A stretch of 64,000 nt of DNA from Streptomyces sp. APSN-46.1 (lineage in GTDB: Bacteria; Actinomycetota; Actinomycetes; Streptomycetales; Streptomycetaceae): contig NZ_JALGRF010000011.1 in assembly GCF_022815725.1 (NCBI RefSeq), forward strand, positions 1 to 64,000, read 5' to 3'. Positions 49,216 through 57,058 of this stretch are shown piece by piece; position 1 is the first letter of the stretch; the number at the start of each line of letters is the position of its first letter. The translations under genes and the position numbers were made by a program. The notes under the pieces were generated by a model, which was given only the letters and a program-made list of their open reading frames with translations, did not search any database and was not told the DNA's origin.

Positions 49216-50315
49216 CAGTAGACCCCTTCGATCACAGGCTCGTTCTCGAACCGCAGGACCGGCGCGATGTCGGCGACGGAGTCCCCGAAGGCGCCGTCGA
49301 GCGGCTCCACCCGAGTGGCCAGGTCACGTTCGAGGTTGTTCGGCAGCAGGAACGATTTGCTGAGGTGGTGCACCAGGACCCGGCCGCGTTCGCCGTAGCC
49401 GACGGGCTTCAGGCTCTGCGGGTCGACCACCGAGAAGGACACGTACGGACTGAGCGGGTCGAACACGCAGGGGTCCGTGTCGGAGAGGCCTGGGCGCTCC
49501 CCGGCGAAGCCGAGGATCATCGTGCTGCCGTAGTTGCCGCTCAGCACGATGTCGGGGAAGACCTCGGTCTTGTAGAGGAAGCGGGAGTCCGCGTCCATCT
49601 GCGTGCCGCCCCAGCGGATGGCGTGCACCTTGCTGTTGACCAGGTCGACCAGTTCCTCGCGCCGGGCCAGCCGCTCCAGCAGCGGGGGAGTGATGGTCAG
49701 GACGCCGATCCGCTGCGAGCGCAGCAACTCGGCGGCCTGGTCCACGACGTGCTCGGCGTAGGCGTTGGCCTCGCCGGCCCGGCCCTCCGCGATGACCCGC
49801 TTGACCCAGCGCGGGTCGAGGTCGACCGAGAAGCCGTGGACCCCGTGCGTGGTGGCGGAGCGGCGGAAGTACTCGCCGACGATGTGCGGCCCGGAGGGGA
49901 CGGTGCCCAGCCAGTTCGCGCCGCGCCGGAAGCCGTGGGCGTCGAGCTGTGCGTTGCTCCACTCCAGCATGCGGTCGAGCCAGTCGCGCAGCAGGACGAC
50001 CCGTTTGGGGGCGCCGGTGGTGCCGCCGCTCTCGAAGATGCCGACCACGTCGGGGTTCTTGCCATAGCCGCGGGGGATGAGGTCCTCGGCGGGCACGTCA
50101 CGCAGTTCGGCGGCGACGTTCGGGAAGAGCGTGAGATCGGCATGGGTCGTGACGTCGCGCCGAGGGTCGAAGCCGAGGGTCTCGGCGCGCTCCAGCCAGA
50201 AGCGGGAGCCGGTGTCGGGGTGGAAGTGCCACTCCATCGCGGCACGGACCAGTTCGTCCGGGTCGGGCCGGACGTCTGACGGCAGGTCCAGAATCCGAGT
50301 GAGGTCGAGCGTCAT
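49215..50315 (-). CDS. ANL-superfamily adenylating enzyme, short form (EhpF-like)
   Basis: The 366-residue protein has the ATP loop FESGGTTGAPKRVVLL (about residues 93-108) and HAIRWGGTQMDADSRF. At 366 residues it lacks most of the usual mobile C-terminal domain of adenylating enzymes, as LuxE and EhpF do. It probably activates a phenazine carboxylate as an acyl adenylate for the coupled reductase encoded next. Position within the phz operon supports this; the exact carboxylate is inferred. Confidence 0.82.
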   Translation of the reverse strand: MTLDLTRILDLPSDVRPDPDELVRAAMEWHFHPDTGSRFWLERAETLGFDPRRDVTTHADLTLFPNVAAELRDVPAEDLIPRGYGKNPDVVGIFESGGTTGAPKRVVLLRDWLDRMLEWSNAQLDAHGFRRGANWLGTVPSGPHIVGEYFRRSATTHGVHGFSVDLDPRWVKRVIAEGRAGEANAYAEHVVDQAAELLRSQRIGVLTITPPLLERLARREELVDLVNSKVHAIRWGGTQMDADSRFLYKTEVFPDIVLSGNYGSTMILGFAGERPGLSDTDPCVFDPLSPYVSFSVVDPQSLKPVGYGERGRVLVHHLSKSFLLPNNLERDLATRVEPLDGAFGDSVADIAPVLRFENEPVIEGVY

Positions 50316-50364
50316 GATCTCCCAAGTCCCAGTGCGAGGTGGAGTGGCGGACGGCCCGCCGCGC

Positions 50365-50787
50365 TCACGCGGTGTGCGTGGAGGCGGCCAGAGCGACGGG
50401 GTTGCCGTCCGGATCGGCCACGTAGGCGATCCGTTCGCCCCAAGGCATGTCGACGGGTCCGCGCAGCAGGGGTATGCCGTCGGCGCCGAGCTTTTCGAGC
50501 GTGGTGTCGAGATCGCGGACGAGCACGAACATCTCGAACCGCAGCCCCTGGCCGGCCGCCCCGCCGTACCGGGCCGCGGGCCAGGAGGTGTCGACCACGG
50601 CGATCTCCGCGGCCCCGCGGCGCAGTCCGACGTACGTCGGCTCTCCGGTGGGCGGGTTCTGGCTGTGCCGGGTGAAGCCGAGCTTCTCGTAGAAATCGGC
50701 CGTGACTGGTACCCGCCTGGCGAAGATCAACGGGAAGGTGCGCTCCGGTACGGCGCCGGGCTCGCCGTGATCGAGTGCTGCGGTCAT
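50365..50787 (-). CDS. VOC-fold protein, possible phenazine-binding resistance protein (EhpR-like)
   Basis: The 140-residue single VOC protein has FARRVPVTADFYEKLGFTRH, RFEMFVLVRDLDTTLEKL and RIAYVADPDGNPVALA. It keeps the bleomycin-resistance fold pattern. In Pantoea the VOC protein EhpR binds griseoluteic acid and protects the producer; this gene's size and place beside EhpF/EhpG-like genes suggest the same job. An enzymatic role cannot be excluded. ATG at 50787. Confidence 0.75.
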   Translation of the reverse strand: MTAALDHGEPGAVPERTFPLIFARRVPVTADFYEKLGFTRHSQNPPTGEPTYVGLRRGAAEIAVVDTSWPAARYGGAAGQGLRFEMFVLVRDLDTTLEKLGADGIPLLRGPVDMPWGERIAYVADPDGNPVALAASTHTA

Positions 50788-50857
50788 CTGGTCCACCGAA
50801 CGTGATCGAAGGGATGGGGAAGGGGACGGGAGCACACGGGCACGGCCAGGGGCGGGC

Positions 50858-51496
50858 TCAGGGCTGGAGGCGGGAGGTACGCCACCCGGCGCCGTCCCGG
50901 TCATAGCGGAGCCGGTGGTGCAGCCGGTCGGAGCGTGCGCACCAGAACTCCACCTCGGCGGGGCGCAGTACGTACCCGACGAACCGGGCCGGCCGCGCCA
51001 GCGCGGTTCCGGTCGCGCCGAGGCGCTCGGACTCGGCCCGCAGCGCCGCCGGGTCGGGCAGCGGCTCGCTCTGCCGGGACGCGGTCGACATGGCGTGCAG
51101 AGGGACGGGACGGGCGTTCCAGATCGCGTCGGACTCGTCGTCGCCGAGCTGTGCCACGGGGCCGGAGAGAATGATCTGCTGCCCGGTCTCGCGCCAGTAG
51201 AGCAGGCCGGACGCCCAGGGGCGCGCGGCCAGGTCGCTCGCCTTTCGGCTGCTGCTGTGGGTGGTGAACACCAGCCCGCGCTCCGCCACTTCGGTGATGG
51301 CGACGATGCGGCTGGAGGTCCGCCCCCGCGCGTCCGCGGTGGCGAGCGCCAGGGCCCGCGGCTCGCGGACTCCGCGCTCGACGGCGGTCTTCAGCCAGCT
51401 CTGGACGAGCCCCATGGGCTCCACCGGCGGGTCTTCGTACTGGGGGAAGTCGAGGTCCGTCTCCCCGGTCAGGCTCTCGAACTTGCTGGCCGTCAT
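50858..51496 (-). CDS. phzG: PhzG, FMN-dependent phenazine-forming oxidase
   Basis: The 212-residue protein of the pyridoxamine-5'-phosphate oxidase fold has ALALATADARGRTSSRIVAI, GLVFTTHSSSRKASDLAARP (FMN site) and EVEFWCARSDRLHHRLRYDR near the C-terminus. PhzG oxidises the tricyclic precursor formed after PhzF and PhzA/B to the aromatic phenazine acids. It lies 10 nt after phzF. ATG at 51496. Confidence 0.92.
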   Translation of the reverse strand: MTASKFESLTGETDLDFPQYEDPPVEPMGLVQSWLKTAVERGVREPRALALATADARGRTSSRIVAITEVAERGLVFTTHSSSRKASDLAARPWASGLLYWRETGQQIILSGPVAQLGDDESDAIWNARPVPLHAMSTASRQSEPLPDPAALRAESERLGATGTALARPARFVGYVLRPAEVEFWCARSDRLHHRLRYDRDGAGWRTSRLQP

Positions 51497-51506
51497 ACGA
51501 GTCTTC

Positions 51507-52361
51507 CTAGATGTAGAGGGTGCCGCGCGCGACGGTGATGCCGTGTCCGCCCACCCATACGGTCCGCACGTCGTCACCGACGCCGTCGACGGTCGCGAGC
51601 ATGAGCGAAGGGCGGCGCATTTCGACTCCCTGGAGGATCTCCAGGGGCTGCCCGTAAGCGGCGAGTCCGTGCCGGGCGAGGTGGATGCCGAGCGGGCCGG
51701 CCGCGGAGCCGGTGGCCGCGTCCTCCACCACGCCGTAGGCCGGGGAGAACATCCGCAGGCGCCAGTTCAGGCCTTCGCCCGCGAAGCAGATGGCCGCCAT
51801 GTCGGGGAACGCGGACAGCGCACGGTGGTCCGGGTGCAGGGCCGAGAGCGCGGGCACGCTCTCCAGCCCCACGAACACATGGCGGGGCCCGTTGCGGTAC
51901 GCCTCCACCGGCACCGTCGAGGAGTCCGGACCGAGCGCCGCCAGGAGTGCGTCGGCGTGCTCGTACGGTTCCCAGCTGGGGATCGGCTGCCGCATGCGGA
52001 CGGACGCCGCGCCTCCCACGCCGTCGGCGTCGCCGTCCACGGCCTCGACATCGAAGGGGATGACGCCCATGGCCGTCTCCAGCCGCAGCCGGTCCTGCTT
52101 CATGGTCTGGCTCAGCGCCACGGCCGTGCCCAGCAGCGGATGCCCGGCGAAGGGCAGTTCGTTCACCGGAGTGAAGATCCGGATCCGGGCGTCACCGCCC
52201 TGCTCGGGCGGCAGTACGAAGGTGGTCTCGGACAGGTTCATCTCGCGGGCGATGCGCTGCATCCGCTCCGCGCTCAGGTCGCTCGCGTCGAAGACGACGG
52301 CGACCGGGTTGCCTTCCAGCGGTCTGCGGGCGAAGGCGTCCACAACCATGTATTCGTGCAT
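51507..52361 (-). CDS. phzF: PhzF, trans-2,3-dihydro-3-hydroxyanthranilate isomerase
   Basis: The 284-residue diaminopimelate-epimerase-fold isomerase starts MHEYMVVDAFARRPLEGNPV. The catalytic glutamate is in MNLSETTFVLPP (about residue 45), and TPVNELPFAGHPLLGTA and VVEDAATGSAAGPLGIHL follow. It turns DHHA into the ketone that self-condenses to the tricyclic phenazine precursor. ATG at 52361. Confidence 0.95.
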   Translation of the reverse strand: MHEYMVVDAFARRPLEGNPVAVVFDASDLSAERMQRIAREMNLSETTFVLPPEQGGDARIRIFTPVNELPFAGHPLLGTAVALSQTMKQDRLRLETAMGVIPFDVEAVDGDADGVGGAASVRMRQPIPSWEPYEHADALLAALGPDSSTVPVEAYRNGPRHVFVGLESVPALSALHPDHRALSAFPDMAAICFAGEGLNWRLRMFSPAYGVVEDAATGSAAGPLGIHLARHGLAAYGQPLEILQGVEMRRPSLMLATVDGVGDDVRTVWVGGHGITVARGTLYI

Positions 52362-52393
52362 GAGCGTTACCCCCTGTGATGCGGTGGAATACC

Positions 52394-52729
52394 TCAGTCG
52401 GCGAGTGCGGCGCCGAGACCGTGCAGGGCGGAGAGCGCGTGCGCCCCCTCGGCCACGGCCTCGGCCTCGAAGTGCATGCGGTGGCCGGGCGGACGGCCGA
52501 TCAGCTCGGCCGCCCGGTTGGGCGGCAGCTCCTCGCCGGCGGGCCGGTCCGTCTCCCACACCATGACGGCGCCCCAGCGGTTGCGTTCGCGATCGGCTAT
52601 CCAGAACTTCAGCTGCAGCCCGGGGACTTCGGCCCAGGTGTCGACCGCGCCGTCCCGCAGGTGCTCCCGGAGGGAGTCGATGGTCTGGGACGAGCCGTCC
52701 AGGTCCCACCAGGAGATGTCGACCCTCAC
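52394..52729 (-). CDS. Small protein embedded in the phz operon, possibly ABM/YdhR-like
   Basis: The 111-residue protein contains MRVDISWWDLDGSSQTIDSL, LKFWIADRERNRWGAVMVWE and HRMHFEAEAVAEGAHAL. The pattern of a beta-strand, a helix and the W-GAVMVWE strand resembles ferredoxin-like ABM/YdhR proteins, some of which are cofactor-free monooxygenases. The match is by eye and weak. GTG start overlaps the phzE stop (GTGA), so it is made together with PhzE and is part of the pathway. Confidence 0.65.
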   Translation of the reverse strand: MRVDISWWDLDGSSQTIDSLREHLRDGAVDTWAEVPGLQLKFWIADRERNRWGAVMVWETDRPAGEELPPNRAAELIGRPPGHRMHFEAEAVAEGAHALSALHGLGAALAD

Positions 52730-54621
52730 CGGCCCAGCACCCCCAGGACCGCCTCGGCGATCAGCCGCGGGCCGTCGACGGTGAGCACCGATTCGGCGTG
52801 GAACTGCATCGAGGCGAAGCGGGGTCCCCGCAGCGCGTCCACCACCCCGCTCTCACGGTCCCGGCTCACCTCCACCAGGCCGATGCCCGGCACCTCGTGC
52901 TTGTCCTCCGCGCTGACCGCCGCGTAGGTGTTGTAGAAGCCGACCCGCTCGCGCGTCCCGAAGAGACTGATCTCGCGCTGCACGCCCTGGTTGGGCTGCG
53001 GCAGCCGCACCAGATCCAACCCGAGCCGCATGCTGAGCAGTTGGTGGCTCAGGCAGACCGCGAGGAAGGGGATGTGGCCGGCGAGCAGGGTGTCCATCGC
53101 CGCGTTCATGGAGGCGATCTTCGGGTCACCGGCCGCGCGGGGATCGCCCGGACCGGGCCCCATGACCACCAGGTCGAAACCGTCGAAGTCATAGGGCTCG
53201 TCGAAGCGGCGTACCTCCGCGGCCAGGCCGATCGCGCCGAGTTGCTGGACGATCATCGCGGTGAAGGTGTCCTCCGCGTCGACGATCAGCACCTTCAGCC
53301 CGGTCAGCCCGGCCACCGCCGACTGGTCCGCGGTGCGCTCCTTCAGCCAGAAGTCCGCGATCCCCGCATTGCGGCGCCGAAGGGCCGTCCGGACCTCGGG
53401 GTGCGCTCCGAAGCTCCGCTTCCCGCCCGCCTCCAGCGCACTGAGCAGGGCCGCTGCCTTGGCCCGGGTCTCCGCGGCCTCCGAGACGGGGTCCGAATGA
53501 CGTACGAGCGTGGCGCCGACGGCGATCCGCACCCGGCCGGCCTCGTCGATGTCGGCCGTCCGGATCAGGATGGCCGAGTCGAGGGTGCGCTCGCCCGAAG
53601 CGTCCCGGCCGATCAGGGCGGCGATCCCGCTGTAGTAGCGCCGGCCCTGAGGCTCGTAGCGGTCGATGACCCGCGCCGCACTCTCCAGCGGACTTCCGGT
53701 GACGGTCGGGGCGAACAGCGTCTCGTGCAGGATCTCCCGCACGTCGCGGCCGGTCCGCCCCTCGATGAAGTACTCGGTGTGGGCGAGCTGCGCCATCTCC
53801 TTGAGGAAGGGGCCGACCACGCGGCCACCCGCCGCGCAGATCCGGGACATCATCTTGAGCTCCTCGTCGAGGACCATGTAGAGCTCGTCGGTCTCCTTGC
53901 GGTCCTCCAGGAACTGCGCGATGCCGCGCAGTGTCGGCCCGCCCTGGGGATAGCGGTAGGTGCCGCTGATGGGGTTCATCACCGCGGTCCCGTCGTTCAC
54001 CGAGATGTGCCGCTCGGGGGTCGCGCCGACGAAGGTCCGACCGCCGACACTGATGACGAACGTCCAGTACGCGCCCTGCTCGCGCTCGATCAGCCGGCGG
54101 AACAGCGACAGCGCGGCGTGCGGCGTGTATCCGCCGATGTCGGCCAGCAGCGTTCGCTTGATCACGAAGTTGGCGCCCTCGCCGGTGCCGATCTCGTCGC
54201 TGACGACCCGGCGGACGGTCTCGGCGTACTCCTCGTCCGAGACGTCGAAGTGCTGTCCCGACAGGGTGATCGGGGAGTCCGGGATGCGGTGCATGAGCTC
54301 CGGCAGGCTCAGGCTCGACTGCTCGGTCACCGACAGGGCGAGCAGCGGAGCACCGTCGTCGGGCGCGGCGAATCCGCGCTCGGCCAGCTGCCGGTACGGG
54401 ACCATGACGAGGACGTCGTGGACCGCACCCGTGGCGTCGAGGGGCCCCGTGGGCAGCGGGACCTGCGCCAGCGAGGCCGGCCGGGTCACCTCGCCCACCA
54501 GGACGTCCACGACACCCGGCGTGCCGCTCTCCGGCCGGTACAGCAGCGCGAAGGAGGGCGTCTCCAGGGCCAGGACCCGGTCCAGGAGGTCACGGCCGGC
54601 GGCGGGGGCCTGCCCGGTCAC
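52726..54621 (-). CDS. phzE: PhzE, 2-amino-2-deoxyisochorismate synthase
   Basis: The 631-residue fusion has an anthranilate-synthase-like chorismate domain in residues 1-430 (NFVIKRTLLADI, GATPERHISV, MNPISGTYRYPQGG, RYYSGIAALIG) and a glutamine amidotransferase domain to the C-terminus (VVMGPGPGDPRA, nucleophile Cys in FLAVCLSHQLLS, MQFHAESVLT). It makes ADIC from chorismate and glutamine. Length matches known PhzE (about 630). GTG at 54621 overlaps the phzD stop. Confidence 0.95.
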   Translation of the reverse strand: MTGQAPAAGRDLLDRVLALETPSFALLYRPESGTPGVVDVLVGEVTRPASLAQVPLPTGPLDATGAVHDVLVMVPYRQLAERGFAAPDDGAPLLALSVTEQSSLSLPELMHRIPDSPITLSGQHFDVSDEEYAETVRRVVSDEIGTGEGANFVIKRTLLADIGGYTPHAALSLFRRLIEREQGAYWTFVISVGGRTFVGATPERHISVNDGTAVMNPISGTYRYPQGGPTLRGIAQFLEDRKETDELYMVLDEELKMMSRICAAGGRVVGPFLKEMAQLAHTEYFIEGRTGRDVREILHETLFAPTVTGSPLESAARVIDRYEPQGRRYYSGIAALIGRDASGERTLDSAILIRTADIDEAGRVRIAVGATLVRHSDPVSEAAETRAKAAALLSALEAGGKRSFGAHPEVRTALRRRNAGIADFWLKERTADQSAVAGLTGLKVLIVDAEDTFTAMIVQQLGAIGLAAEVRRFDEPYDFDGFDLVVMGPGPGDPRAAGDPKIASMNAAMDTLLAGHIPFLAVCLSHQLLSMRLGLDLVRLPQPNQGVQREISLFGTRERVGFYNTYAAVSAEDKHEVPGIGLVEVSRDRESGVVDALRGPRFASMQFHAESVLTVDGPRLIAEAVLGVLGR

Positions 54622-55241
54622 ACGAACACCTCCTCGCTGAGGACGGACATCCCGCACCGCTGTGCCACGTAGTCGACGGCGAGCCGGTGCTCGTCCGCGC
54701 TGAAGTCGGCGACCGCATCGGCCACCAGGAAGGGCTGGATGTCGTGGGTGAACGCGTCGACCGCGGTGGCCAGAATGCCGACGTGCGCGTAGACGCCGCA
54801 GATGACCAGCTGGTCGCGGCCCGCCGCGCGCATCCGCTCCAGCAGGTCCGAGCGGAAGAAGGCGCTGTAACGCCACTTGGTCAGCGTCCAGTCCCTCTCG
54901 TCGGGGGCGAGTTCGGGCACCACCTCCCGGTCGTCGGGCGCGGTGCGCATGCCGGGACCCCAGAAATCCCGGAGCAGACCGCGCTGTTCCTCCGTCATGC
55001 CGCCGGGCTGGGCGGTGTACGCGACCGGTACGCCGAGGCTCGCGGCCCGCTTGCGCAGCAGCGCCGCGTTGTGGACCACCTCGGAACGCAGCGGTTCGGG
55101 GACCGGCCGCAGGAAGAAGTGCTGCATGTCGTGGATGACGAGCACGGCGCGCTCCTGGCGCAAGGTCCAGTCGGCGGTGTTCTCGGGCAGGCTGCTCCTC
55201 GTCGGCAGGGGATAGGGCGCGATGGCGGGTATGCCGGCCAT
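54618..55241 (-). CDS. phzD: PhzD, isochorismatase-type hydrolase
   Basis: The 207 residues equal the usual PhzD length. The catalytic Asp is in LVIHDMQHFFL, the Lys in DWTLTKWRYSAFF, and the conserved loop is ICGVYAHVGILATAVDAF. It hydrolyses ADIC to trans-2,3-dihydro-3-hydroxyanthranilic acid (DHHA), the substrate of PhzF. Third of the core genes, coupled to phzE. Confidence 0.96.
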   Translation of the reverse strand: MAGIPAIAPYPLPTRSSLPENTADWTLRQERAVLVIHDMQHFFLRPVPEPLRSEVVHNAALLRKRAASLGVPVAYTAQPGGMTEEQRGLLRDFWGPGMRTAPDDREVVPELAPDERDWTLTKWRYSAFFRSDLLERMRAAGRDQLVICGVYAHVGILATAVDAFTHDIQPFLVADAVADFSADEHRLAVDYVAQRCGMSVLSEEVFV

Positions 55242-55284
55242 GAATCGGTTCCTTCCAGGCGGGAGCGCGGCGGACGGCAGGCGT

Positions 55285-56457
55285 TCAGAGGGAGTCGGAC
55301 CAGGCCGAGACGAGGGAGACGGCCTGGCCGGGGTTGAGCCGGGGGTCGCAGAAGGTGGTGTGCCGGTCGCCGACCGAGCCGAGTGCGGAGATGTCGGCGA
55401 CGCATTCGGTGACCTCGTCGGGCGTGGTCTCCAGATGCAGTCCGCCGGCGACGCCGCCGGTCACGGCCATCACCCCGAGGAAGCTGCGGACCTCCACGAG
55501 CATGCTCTGCAGGAGGCGGGTCTTGTTGCCGTCGGGAGCGGTGATCGTGTTGCCGTGCATGGGGTCGCACAGCCAGACCACCGGGTGGCCCGCCGCCCGT
55601 ACCGCTCTGACGAGCGGCGGGAGGCGGTCGGCGAGGACGTGGGCCCCCATCCGGCTGATGAGGGTCAGGCGGCCGGGGTCACGTCCGGGGTCGAGCTGCT
55701 CGCACAGGGCGGTCACCTCGGCGGGGGTCGTACCGGGGCCGATCTTGCAGCTGACCGGGTTGACGACGTCGGCGAGCAGTCGGACGTGCGCACCGTCCGT
55801 CTGCCGCGTCCGCTCGCCGATCCAGGGCCAGTGGGCCGAACCGAGCCAGCGGCTGCCGTCGCCGCTCTCGCGGACCATCGGGACCTCGTAGTCCAGCAGC
55901 AGCGCCTCGTGGCTGGTCCACACCTTCCCGGCGCGAGGCCGTACGGTGTTGCGCCGGTCCAGTTCGCGGGCGATGTCGTCCGCCGCCCGGTAGCAGGTGA
56001 GCATCCGCTCCGGGTCCGGTCGGCGCTGCTGCGGGTCCGGTTCGGGAGCGTTGACCATGTGGCCACGGAAGACCGGGAGAGCGAATTCGCCGACCTGCTC
56101 GAAGCGCTCCGAGCGGGGCTTGGCGTACTGTCCTGCGATGCGGCCGACCCGGAGTACCGGCTTCCCGGTGGCCTCACCCAGGATGTCCGCCAGTGCGTCG
56201 AGCAGCGCGGACTTCCTGCGGACGTCAGCCGGCGAAGACTCCGCCGGGTCCTCGGCGCAGTCCCCGGCCTGCAGTACGTGGGCCCTGCCGGCGGCCACCT
56301 CGCCCAGCAGGGAACGAAGTTCCCCCACGGCGTCCGCCGTGACCAGGGGCGGGAGGGACGACAGGACCTCCCGCACGCGCCGCACCTGGGCGGCGTCTTC
56401 CCACTCGGGCTGCTGGAAGGCTTTTAATTCGTGGAGTTTTGGGGCGAGCTGCCTCAC
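55285..56457 (-). CDS. phzC: PhzC, class II DAHP synthase
   Basis: The 390-residue protein has HVLQAGDCAEDPAES, KPVLRVGRIAGQYAKPRSE, KVWTSHEALLLDYE and the C-terminal VWLCDPMHGNT, of the plant-type DAHP synthase family. It makes the first shikimate-pathway intermediate, raising chorismate supply for phenazines; pathway copies are usually insensitive to feedback. GTG start at 56457 with GGGGG upstream. Confidence 0.94.
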   Translation of the reverse strand: MRQLAPKLHELKAFQQPEWEDAAQVRRVREVLSSLPPLVTADAVGELRSLLGEVAAGRAHVLQAGDCAEDPAESSPADVRRKSALLDALADILGEATGKPVLRVGRIAGQYAKPRSERFEQVGEFALPVFRGHMVNAPEPDPQQRRPDPERMLTCYRAADDIARELDRRNTVRPRAGKVWTSHEALLLDYEVPMVRESGDGSRWLGSAHWPWIGERTRQTDGAHVRLLADVVNPVSCKIGPGTTPAEVTALCEQLDPGRDPGRLTLISRMGAHVLADRLPPLVRAVRAAGHPVVWLCDPMHGNTITAPDGNKTRLLQSMLVEVRSFLGVMAVTGGVAGGLHLETTPDEVTECVADISALGSVGDRHTTFCDPRLNPGQAVSLVSAWSDSL

Positions 56458-56522
56458 GATGTCCCCCGCGAGATGAAGAGTGGAATGGGGCTCGGCGGTT
56501 CACTGGCGCCGGCCTCGGTGCC

Positions 56523-56984
56523 TCAGGTGGGAATGCCGGCCCGCTGGACCGTCGGCACGTCGATACCCAGAGCCCGAAACTGCTGACACGGGTTCATGAA
56601 TTCACGCTGCTTCTTTATCTTTCCGTTCTCGAACAAGAACGAGTGCAGGAAGTGATTTCGGTAATGTCCGTCCGGGTATCCAGGGAAAAGTATCCGGCCT
56701 TCGCCGTCACATTCTACCCAGAACTGGTTCGGGTCCTGGGTGTCGAAGATTTCGACATTCGTCCAGACCCAGTCCGGGAAGCATTTCAACGACCAAACGG
56801 CATGGTCGCCCAACCGGTCCCGGCCGGTGATGACGATGGGCTCGCCGCTCTCCGTGGTCCACAGACCGCCGATTCCGTCCTCGGTGAAGAGGAGGTGGCG
56901 CCGCAGGCGGTCCTGGCCGCGGGTGTTCATGTACTGCGCCACGACGGCGCGGTTCTGCTCGCGTACCTCGTTGTCATCGGACAT
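56523..56984 (-). CDS. phzB: PhzB (PhzA/B family), phenazine scaffold-forming protein
   Basis: The 153-residue SnoaL/NTF2-fold protein has EQNRAVVAQYMNTRGQDRL, HLLFTEDGIGGLWTTESGEP, FPDWVWTNVEIF and FMNPCQQFRALGIDVP. PhzA/B proteins speed up the double condensation of two PhzF-derived ketones. Only one copy is present; pseudomonads carry an A/B pair. ATG at 56984. Confidence 0.94.
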   Translation of the reverse strand: MSDDNEVREQNRAVVAQYMNTRGQDRLRRHLLFTEDGIGGLWTTESGEPIVITGRDRLGDHAVWSLKCFPDWVWTNVEIFDTQDPNQFWVECDGEGRILFPGYPDGHYRNHFLHSFLFENGKIKKQREFMNPCQQFRALGIDVPTVQRAGIPT

Positions 56985-57058
56985 GTCGAAGTGTCGCCTC
57001 CGTGAGGATCTGCCGGGGATCTGCCAGGGGAAGGTGGACGTGCCCGGCGCGGTGCCGG

